A stretch of 64,000 nucleotides of DNA from Tillandsia leiboldiana (Eukaryota; Streptophyta; Magnoliopsida; Poales; Bromeliaceae), in contig CM055074.1 in assembly GCA_029204045.2 (NCBI GenBank), positions 17,597,164-17,661,163 on the forward strand, read 5' to 3'. Both the position numbers and the translations under genes were made by a program. Below the pieces are notes generated by a model. It was not told the origin of the DNA, made no database searches, and saw nothing but the letters and a program-made list of their open reading frames with translations. Positions 56,143-64,000 of the stretch are shown here, piece after piece (within the stretch, counting starts at the first letter, position 1; every line of letters starts with the position of its first letter).

Positions 56143-57506
56143 TGTTGAGTTATGAATCCCAAGGATCTAAATAGGTACTATCAAACAACTAGAGGGGGGG
56201 TGAATAGGTGTAATACTTAAAACTCAATCTCAGTGCAAAATAAAAACCAATGCGGAAAATAAAAACAGCACACCGAGATATACGTGGAAACTCCAATCCA
56301 GGAGAAAAACCACGGGACCAACACGCAATAATAATCCACTAAGAATAGAAGAATACAAGGTGATTACCGACTCCACGGACTCAACCCCTCCTTCAGCTTC
56401 TTCGGACCTTGCGCTGACCGGTTGGATATCCGCGCAATAACAATCCCTAAGAAAAGAAGAATAACAAGGTGATTACCGTCTCCACGGATTTAACCCCTCC
56501 TTCAATTTCTTGGACCTCGCGCTCCACCGTTTTGCCCGTCCACTGCTCACGTTCGAATCCACGAACGCACGCTTCGAATCCACGAAACGCCTTTAGCACA
56601 CCGAATCCACGATGCCACGTCGAATCCACGACGCAAACTCAGTCGATAAGAATATTGACTTCGATGGTGATCCTTTGCTTAGATTATCAATGAAGAACCG
56701 TAGAAGAAATCTCTAAGCAAAGATTAGATCAATTCGACAAAGATATGTTCTTGAAGGAACCATCGAATTGACCTAAAAGAGGCTATAAAGAAGAACGATG
56801 AAAACCTAGCCTCTAGGGTTGCTCTCAAGAGTTTTATAAAAAGATTGGCAGTAGCTCCCACGTTTTTGAGAAACCCTAAGTGTCTATTTATTAGTTAGAA
56901 ACCTTTGGAAAGAGATAAGAATCAAAAACTTACCTATCTGGAAATTTTCAGGACGGCGATCCGGATCGGATTTACTGCGATCCGGATCGTCGTAACGAGA
57001 TTGACGATTCCAGAAAACCAAGGGTTCGGGATCCGGATCGCATTGCCCGATCCGGATCGTTCATACAAATCAGAAAACTTAACATTCGGGATCCGGATCG
57101 GAAATTGCATGGATCCGGATCGAAGTCTTGTATGAAGCAACAACCTTCGGGATCCGGATCGTTGGCCCTGATCCGGATCCTGAACATGTCCGAACACCAG
57201 TTTTGATTATTATGAATTAAAAATTCTTCCAAGTGTTTCTATACTATAAGAAAGTATTCGGATCACCAAAATTATTTAGTTAACCATACCTGATCCTTTT
57301 GAATACTTTCTTCTTGAGATTGATGTAACTGATCCACAATTCTTCAACTTCAATCTTCAAGATTCAAGACACTGAGTGTCAACTTGAGCTCTTGTTGAAT
57401 CTTCTCTAAGTCTTTGATTGCTGATTGACAATTTGATCCCTTTAAGACTCCGACTCAACTCACTGACTTGACTCACGAAATATGCCAATACCAAAATGCC
57501 GTAACA
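56143..57506 (-). repeat. 5' LTR of element A2
   Basis: 1364 bp, TGTTGAG...CCGTAACA on plus. It has the palindrome array at about 56958-57180, a TATA-type box on minus near 56880-56890 and GAATCCAC inverted repeats at about 56550-56635. Differences from the 3' LTR are mainly small indels. Confidence 0.93.
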
Positions 57507-58061
57507 TTCTTTCAACAGTGGAGTTGGACAATGACTCGGATGTACTTGCCATTAAGCCATGAAGGGTGAAGATGTGGACGCATGGAACGCCGTTGCGTTA
57601 TCTTCTTCATCACTTGACGATGACTTATTTGACGATGAGGTGCCATCCCAAGTGACGGCTTGCATCGCCTTCTTCTTAGATGGATTCTTATTTGGACATT
57701 CCGTTGAGATATGGCCGTATCCTCGGCACTTGAAGCATTGGACTTGTCCTTCTGTGCTTTTCTTATCCTTAGAAAAACCCTCTTGCTTTCTTGACTTGTA
57801 ACTTGAAGAACCCTTGCCTTTCTTCCACTTTCCGAAGGATGGAGTTTTGCTTGAATTACCCCTTCGAAAATTTCGGCGAAACTTCCTTGTCAAGAGAGCA
57901 AGCTGCTTCTCAAAGTCCTCCATAGATAGGTTCTCGTCATCGTCTGAGGAGGATGAATCCGCGTCTTCTTCTTTTGTTGTTTTCAAAGCATAACCTGAAG
58001 ACTTAGAAGATGATGCCTTTCCCGAAGAATAGTTAGTAGGAAATGTCATTTCATATGTTTG
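57507..58061 (-). pseudogene. Copia (A-family) gag, middle part, left of the CACTA element
   Basis: The minus-strand frame includes CFKCRGYGHISTEC, FRRNFRRGNSSKTPS and LQTYEMTFPTN, near-identical to element A's gag (about 11640-12190). Element A2 bounds it at 57507 and CACTA at 58065. The interrupted protein continues at 63502 with VEELVGSL. Confidence 0.9.
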
Positions 58062-58104
58062 TAACACTACAAGAAATTTGGTATATAAAGAAGGGAAAAC
58101 TGGT

Positions 58105-58460
58105 CGTTATAGATTATTTTTTCGTCGTTAAAACACAATATCGACGGTCAAAAAAACCGTCGTTATTGATTCATTCGTTAAAAATATTAACGACGAAATC
58201 TATAAACCGTCGTTAATAACAAAAGATGACGGGAAGATTCCCGTTGTTAATAAGTAGTATTAATGACCACAATATTATACAGTAACGACCAACCTTACCG
58301 TCGCAATTGAGATTTAGAAATACAATTTTACTAATAACTAGCATTTCAACCGTGACCAATTTTTTTCGTCGTTAAAAAACGTATCCCATTTAATAATTCT
58401 AAATCGATATTATGACGACCAACGCTCCTGTCGCTAAAAATAAATTTATTTCAAAATTTA
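58105..58460. repeat. Left subterminal repeats of the CACTA element
   Basis: Direct and inverted copies of CGTCGTTAA / TTAACGACG and GACGG...CCGTC (for example ACGGTC followed by GACCGTCGTTA forms). In CACTA elements such repeats bind the element's own DNA-binding protein. Confidence 0.8.
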
Positions 58461-60300
58461 GCCAGCTATTTATTTAAATTTTATATAATCCTCTTTCACA
58501 TTCACAAATTAATATATACAAAAACAAATAAACTTTCAATAAAATTAAATAGTCGTCTTCACATTATAAAACTACAACAATATTTCATCAATAATATAAT
58601 AATAACAATCACAAAATATATATAGTTTTGAATTATCCATATACTATATGTGTGAAGGTCACCAACATATGTAGCATACATTTACCCATCATATTTTCAA
58701 AAAGAAACCAAAAACGTATCATCACTTGTATATCTACTACAAAAAGTTATAATAAAATTAGTAATTCATCATATTTTCAAAAAAAAAATCAAAAAAGTAT
58801 CATAACTTGCACTTCATCTGCTAGCAATGTTCTTTACCCAAAACCGTTGCAACCTAATTTACCTACAAGAGAAAAAGGCAAAAATTAGAACAAATTTAAT
58901 AGTTTTATCAAAAAAAATATATATAAATTCACCAAGTAAAGAAAATAAGCAAATCATACAATCTAAAAGCAAATTATGTTTAGATTAAATTCCACACAAC
59001 TTATATAAGAAACACATAAGCAACAATTGTACAAATTAACAATTCATGACCATCTATATATATACAACGTAAAATTTCACTAAACTGATTAGATCAAATA
59101 GTCAAAAAGAATAACTGATTTAATCTCTTGTATGATCATCAAACTTGTACAAATGTGAAAATTTTATAGCATAGCCATAAGATAAGAAACTTCACAGGTC
59201 TAAATGTTGGGTAGTTAAAGAACAGCACACAAGAAAAAAAAATAATGAGGATTGGATGATCACTAAAAGGCAAGATGTGAAAAATTGTTCTATATATGTA
59301 GAACACCTACGGATTGGATACGGATCACATAGAGGTTAGATCATGCCAAAACTGAAATATTTCAATCAGTATCAATCTACTTATAGGCAGAATTCAATTG
59401 CTCGGCAAACAAAAATCAATTCAGAGCTTCTGGCTGCAGCACAAAGCCAAAATAAGCTTGTGTGCAGGAAAATCTTTCATTCTTCTAGCGGTAGCTCATG
59501 CTGAAAAATTCAAGTGCCAAATTTTGAAAATTCAAAGAGTGAATCAATACCAAAAGAACCAACTTTGGTTGCTGCGAATTCACTTTTCTGTTTTTCAGAT
59601 AATCTTTTTTGACTCAAAGACTTCATATAAAACTATGCAGTTAAATGAACAGGCCATCATAAGGGTTTCTCTGAACATCTCTAATCAATCATCACCAATG
59701 CAAAATAAGACAGACAGTGTATCTATCATATTCATAATGTCATAGGGATGTAAAATTCTCTCTTATTATTTTCTGCAATGTAACCAGTAAATACTGCCCT
59801 CTATATTATTATAATATGTTCAAGATATGACCCAGTCTTAGGAAGTCTCAAGTTAGCTCTTTTTATGGGGTAAAGCAACATAGCAACATAGCAACATAGC
59901 AACATACATTGTTACTCTCCCAGGCTCCATATTGCTGCAATCTTAGAGTCAATTAGGTCAACTATGAACTTTATACACCCACAGACTTGTGCAAAATAAA
60001 TAAATAAATAAATAAATAAAAGTGTGAACTTTACTCAAGCTTTTTGGGATTCAGTTGGATTGTGGTTTGAGTTGAGTATGTTTGAGTAAACAATCATGCA
60101 AGTAAGGTTCTGATTGCTGAGGGAGGTAGAGAGAGAGAGAATGAGAAAAAGATAAAAGAGGGAAAGTGCTGGTAATAGATTTGAAGCAACTGTAAATTGT
60201 AGAATTAAAAAAACGAAAACAAAATAGAGGGAACTACTCAAACTACTAAGATTATGGCTAAGCTAAGCACACTACAATATCATTTATTCATATCTAACCT
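58461..60300. other. CACTA interior, AT-rich, no gene recognised
   Basis: It contains an imperfect direct repeat of about 45 bp (58686-58735 and 58767-58812, around CATCATATTTTCAAAAA), a GCAACATA tandem (59876-59907) and an AAAT microsatellite (59996-60019). A 115-residue frame at 59398-59745 has no recognisable domain. Confidence 0.55.
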
Positions 60301-60443
60301 TTAAATGAAAGACAGTGAGTGATCCTGAAATAGGAAGTTAGCAAAGAGCTGTCCATACTCGACATCACACCCCTCAGCAAGCACCTTAGCACGATGTCGA
60401 CCCCGCCCCTCTGCACTGCAAAGACTCGACATCACTGAAGGAA
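60301..60443 (-). pseudogene. Exon-like captured gene fragment (terminal exon) in CACTA
   Basis: On minus, an acceptor TTTGCAG (ending 60444) opens a 143-nt frame that ends in TAA at 60303-60301. It encodes a balanced-composition peptide including VPSVMSSLCSAEGRGR and CDVEYGQLFANFLFQ. The base composition is richer in GC than the surrounding DNA. I do not recognise the protein. A further short exon-like piece (60570-60596, VVDDLAIRL, AG...GT bounded) lies just upstream on the same strand. Confidence 0.45.
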
Positions 60444-62804
60444 CTGCAAATTTCATGTAAAGCTCAAATTTTGGAGGAAAATCTAATGGGATAACAAAAA
60501 ATTGATTTCTTTGAAATTATGCAAACAGAGAGAACAGAAAAATGGGCAAAAATAAAATGCGAAAGTCACCGAGTCTAATTGCCAAATCATCCACCACTTT
60601 TGACAAGCACAACAACAATGAGATTATGGAGATCACAGCAATATACTCAATAACACAAATTTTTTTTTTTGAGAAAGTCAATTGATGGACCCAGATTGAT
60701 TTGAGAAAGTCAAATAATTCGTGTTCTTGAGGTCAATTGATGGAATCTTCACAGCATGTATAAAGAGACAGGATAATTATTAAAATTTGTCTTGCAGTCA
60801 AGTATGAAGTAGGTCATAATAGCAGGGGAAATGTAGTCTTATTCAGCTCTATACAAATCGTAAGGCTCAATTATTTGCTTATTTCAACAAGGAACAATGA
60901 CTTTATCAATGTAATAATATATGCATAATATTTGTCCTCAACCATCCAAGTCTTGCAAAACTGCTTGCCTAGTGTATTGAAGAAATTAAATTGCTGTTAA
61001 TGATTGAATATGTGGGCAATAATAGTGTGTATCACCTGTGCTCTATGTGGTGTGGAAAAATATCAACTAAACTTCAAGTACTAAATAAAATGTAAAAGAT
61101 ACCTTGAGATTGTTATGGATTGATGTCATTATCAATTACCCGCCGTGATGTAAAAACAACTAATGTTCAAAGAAAATTATTCATGCTATAATGCTCCCAA
61201 ACCATTTCTTAGTAAGAAACTGTCCTACAATCTGTTTAACTGTCCAATCCTTGACTCACATAGAAGGACATTACAGTTATGTTTGAATGCATAAACATTT
61301 TGTTCAGCATATATCTTTAATTTACTCAAACGCTTACAATAATTGTTAGATGAAGAGTATGATTAAATGCCTAAGATGGAATACTATATTCCAAAGAGAC
61401 TTACCAACGTCAATCCCTCTACTGCAGTTCAAATATATTAAAAAAAAAAAGATGCTAATTAATACTCAAAATTTCAAACAATTTTGACGGGAACCACTAC
61501 AGGCACCACTGCATTGTATCATACTCTCCCTCTACTGCTCAGAATAACATGAAAAAGGACATCAGACAACCAAAAATGGCAGCAAGCGAATGTAGTAAAG
61601 AGGTACACCTTAATCATGCCAATAATCAAATCTTTCGATGCCTGCCATAGAAAGTACAACACAAATAATTGAAATGTTCATGTCTAGAAAATGTACAGAC
61701 AGCAAGGATGAACAGGAGAATCCTGAGTTCAATAATTATGGCTCAAACTTATTAAAATCAGCTTAACTCAGACCTTGTGGCCGTACCATTGACCCCTAGT
61801 TTGTTTTCTCAATTTGTGGTGAATTGCTTTATGGAGTTGTATTGCTTAATGTAATTGCTACCTGTAGAAGAATAAAATTCTCAAAGCTTGTTCTGGTAGC
61901 AGAATTGTTGGTGGCTTCCTATTAATTGATGGCTAAGCAACATCATATTGATTATTAATACTCATCATATAGTTCAACTGCTCAAGATAAATGTACTCCG
62001 ATTTACAATTTGTAGCATTGCATTGTAGGACTGGAAAACTTCAGCTCCAACATTCTCATATACGACTGCTAAACTACTGACGGCTTACTGTCTACTGCTT
62101 TTAATAACTGGTTGTGATTATTCAATTACTGAGACAGATTCAACCTACGACAAATCTGATTGATCGAACTAAGAAACGTAATGGGTGATTCATTCTCGGA
62201 GAGACTCTAGTTTAAAGATATTGGAAACTAAACTTCAACTCGTATATGCATATAAGAAAATATTGTTAGTTCTGTTACCACTGATTACATTTAAACCGTA
62301 ACACTTTAACTACAGAAGTTGACTCTTTAGTGCTATACAAAAGACACATCCAACATCTTAACGATGGGCCACAACTACACCAGGATGAAAGAATAAGTTA
62401 ACCAATTGAATACATGGGAAAAGGCAAGAATTTAGACACTCTTTGTCCAGAAGAGAAACAAAACTATACACAGCAGTAAAAGAATAACTTCCTCAAAGGA
62501 AATGCAATACAAAGCAACCTAAAAGAATGTGCATTAGATATACTTTCTTCTTAATTTATTAAGATTATTTATTAGTTTGCAAACTTAATTAATTATCTAT
62601 GAAGTTAAAGAGCTACTACTATATTTTTTTTTTCACTGCCCAATATAATTGATTAACATGTAAAATAACAAACAATTAATCCACCATCTACCAGTATAAT
62701 AAATCACATAAATTTTAATTTGCAAAAAAAAAAAAAAAAAAAAAAAAAGAAAAAAGAGTGAGAGAAACCATAACTAAACAAAAGAGGATGCACAGCACAC
62801 TTTC
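60444..62804. other. CACTA interior between captured fragments
   Basis: Mostly AT-rich, intron-like DNA. Small minus-strand pieces with splice-site-like borders are at 61609-61641 (33 nt) and 61409-61425 (acceptor TGCAG, donor GTAAGT). Poly-A of about 25 bases lies at 62725-62748. No transposase. Confidence 0.4.
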
Positions 62805-63146
62805 TTAGGTGGCGGTGGGCTTAGGCGGAGCGGCCGAGGAAGTAAAGGGCTCGGAGAGGCGGCGAGGTCGGGGCCGTCGGGGCGGTAGCCGCGTAGGCGG
62901 AACCAGTCGAGGAGGCGGAGGGCCTCGTCGTGGTAGGGGTCGGGGTCGGGGTCGGGGTCGGCGTCGACGTCGGCGACGGAGCAGAGCGCGCGGATCCACC
63001 TCCACAGTTAGGCCTAGGCGGAGAGGGTCGGGTCCGGGTCCGGGTCTGGGTCGCCGGGGGGGTTTGGAGGAGGAGTCAAAGAGGAGTTGGGCAAGGCGGG
63101 GATGGGGAGGGGGAGGGGGAGAGGGAGAGGGCGTCCATCTCCTCAA
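62805..63146 (-). pseudogene. GC-rich 5'-exon-like captured fragment in CACTA
   Basis: A sharply GC-rich block in AT-rich surroundings. The minus frame that reads DEALRLLDWFRLRGYRPDG (about 62870-62930) has the look of a plant helical-repeat (PPR-like) protein start, but a stop lies just upstream in that frame. Other frames are Pro/Arg repeats from a GTCGGG microsatellite (62933-62960). It probably derives from a host gene's first exon. Identification is not possible by eye. Confidence 0.4.
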
Positions 63147-63289
63147 GTAGAAGAGAAAAGGGAAGGGATGAGATCAGAGATGCATCTGTGCAACCTAGGT
63201 TTCTTATTTTTTTTCTTTTCTTTTTTTTTTCTTGCGCGCCAAGTGAAAGTTAGCAGCAAAAAATCTTCGCCCGCATTTCATTTTCTAGC

Positions 63290-63475
63290 TTTTAACGACG
63301 GTTTATTGCACCCGTCGTTAATTTATTTACTTTTAGCGACAATTTTGTTGCTTTTAGCGACGAAGTATTACACCCGTCGTTAATTTGATTATTTTTAACG
63401 ACCATTAATTGCGCCCGTCGTTAATTGATTACTTTTAACGACCACTTATTGCGCCCGTCGTTAAAAATTAGCCGT
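63290..63475. repeat. Right subterminal repeats of the CACTA element
   Basis: Five copies of a unit of about 40 bp ending CCCGTCGTTAAT and containing TTTTAACGACC or TTTTAGCGACG, with complementarity to the left subterminal set. Confidence 0.88.
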
Positions 63476-63501
63476 TATAGCTATAATTTCTTGTAGTGTA
63501 A

Positions 63502-64000
63502 AGAACCAACTAATTCTTCTACACGGATTTCGTCCGGGTGTTTAATAGTTTCAATGGCTGTAACCTTGGAACGAAATCTTTCAGGAAGAGTTCTTAATAT
63601 TTTTCTTACAACTTTAAATTTTGGAATCTTCTCTCCCAAGTTAGCACATGTGTTTACGATGTCTTGCAATCGTGTATAGTAATCTGTGAAAGATTCATTT
63701 TCTGCCATGAAAATAGAGTCAAACTTGCTCGTAAGCATTTGCAGTTTCTGAATCTTCACAAGGTTAGTTCCCTCATGTGTAACTTGAAGAACATCCCAGA
63801 TTTCTTTCGCAGTCTCACATGCCGAGACGCGAGAGAACTCAGTTTGAGACAAAGCATTAAATAGAGCATTAATCCCTTTGCCATTGTAAGAAGAAAAATC
63901 TATCTCTTCCTTGGTCCATTTCGACCTAGGTTTGATGGTGCGAACATCACCAATAATTCAGTTGGATTAGACCATCCTAATTCAATTGATTGCCACACCC
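63502..64000 (-). pseudogene. Copia (A-family) gag, N-terminal part, runs off the window
   Basis: The minus frame aligns with element A's gag from about residue 40 (IDERVWQ region, near 64000) through SRVSACETAKEIWDVLQ and FTDYYTRLQDIVNTC to VEELVGSL at the CACTA junction. The start codon would lie about 110 bp beyond the window. Small indels occur near 63850-63960. Confidence 0.9.

Larger units (their letters stand above)
51143..57506 (-). mobile_element. Element A2: copia retrotransposon with gag but no pol
   Basis: LTRs 51143-52491 (left tip in gap) and 56143-57506 bound a 3.65-kb interior that has PBS, gag and non-coding sequence but no integrase, RT or RNase H. LTR structure, palindrome array and gag are related to element A but clearly diverged, so this is a second subfamily. 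The LTRs are highly similar, so the insertion is young and must have been driven by another element. It lies in the gag of an A-family copy (57507 onward); the target site there reads TTCTT, with the partner hidden in the gap. Confidence 0.88.
58065..63498. mobile_element. Non-autonomous CACTA (En/Spm) transposon, 5.43 kb, TSD TAA
   Basis: Termini CACTACAAGAAATT and its inverse AATTTCTTGTAGTG are 14-bp perfect inverted repeats. TAA flanks both sides (58062-58064, 63499-63501). Subterminal ACGACGG/CCGTCGTTAA repeats lie at 58105-58460 and 63290-63475. No transposase (TNP2-type) domain is seen in any frame, so mobility would depend on an autonomous relative. The interior is AT-rich non-coding DNA plus exon-like fragments on the minus strand. 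Insertion interrupts a copia gag; joining the flanks restores the gag sequence as in 12170-12200. Confidence 0.95.

Noticed and set aside
59398..59745. 115-residue frame inside the CACTA element as transposase
   Set aside because: No TNP2, TNPA or other transposase motif, and too short.
62809..63150. Gly/Arg-rich (RGG-like) frame on plus
   Set aside because: Antisense of the GC-rich fragment; driven by a GTCGGG microsatellite, with no start context or homologue in mind.

Overview
The window is flowering-plant nuclear DNA that consists almost entirely of nested transposable elements. The lineage is supported by a plant-only OVATE-family protein gene, copia elements with Sirevirus-like layout, Tekay-like Ty3/gypsy chromoviruses with LTRs of about 3.8-4.7 kb, and a CACTA DNA transposon. 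I cannot name the species. Two gaps of exactly 100 N (2962-3061, 51043-51142) look like placeholders of unknown size, and both end at the tip of a copia LTR.

Left part. 1-2961 is a plus-strand Ty3/gypsy gag-pol (zinc knuckles, protease, RT, then frameshifted RNase H and integrase). 3062-14164 is a minus-strand copia element ('A') with both LTRs, PBS, PPT, gag, a pol lacking protease, and an extra ORF in the env position. It lies inside a plus-strand copy of its own family, of which 14165-17854 remains. Gypsy LTR sequence resumes at 17855 and is split by a 4.26-kb solo LTR (18241-22500, TSD GTTAT). 24058-26700 is a cluster of palindromic repeats split by a second solo LTR (24630-26632, TSD GTTTT).

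Middle. 26701-31566 is the only ordinary genic interval. It holds one intact intronless OVATE-family gene (28424-29104, minus), with a 466-bp MITE 45 bp upstream of its TATA box.

Right part. 31567-33251 is a minus-oriented LTR fragment, interrupted by gypsy element 'C' (3' LTR 33252-37911; internal pieces 37912-39330 and 50378-51042). Element 'B' (39331-50377) is inserted into the gag of C. B has near-identical 3.78-kb LTRs but only a decayed interior. 51143-57506 is copia element 'A2', which has LTRs and gag but no pol. It sits in the gag of another A copy (57507-58061 plus 63502-64000), and that gag is also split by a CACTA element (58065-63498, TSD TAA) carrying exon-like host fragments.

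Most notable signals: (1) the copia LTRs carry helically phased pairs of the palindrome GATCCGGATC, and the same 60-bp-period module with its own TATA box recurs inside element A, upstream of a possible spliced unit for the env-position ORF; (2) the transcribed part of the same LTRs carries up to eight short inverted repeats with different arms around a constant 8-nt GTGGATTC, which would fold as an array of small RNA hairpins; (3) recently mobilised elements that lack their own enzymes. Many frame breaks and LTR-pair differences are single-base indels, so some pseudogene calls may reflect consensus errors. All comparisons were made by eye.
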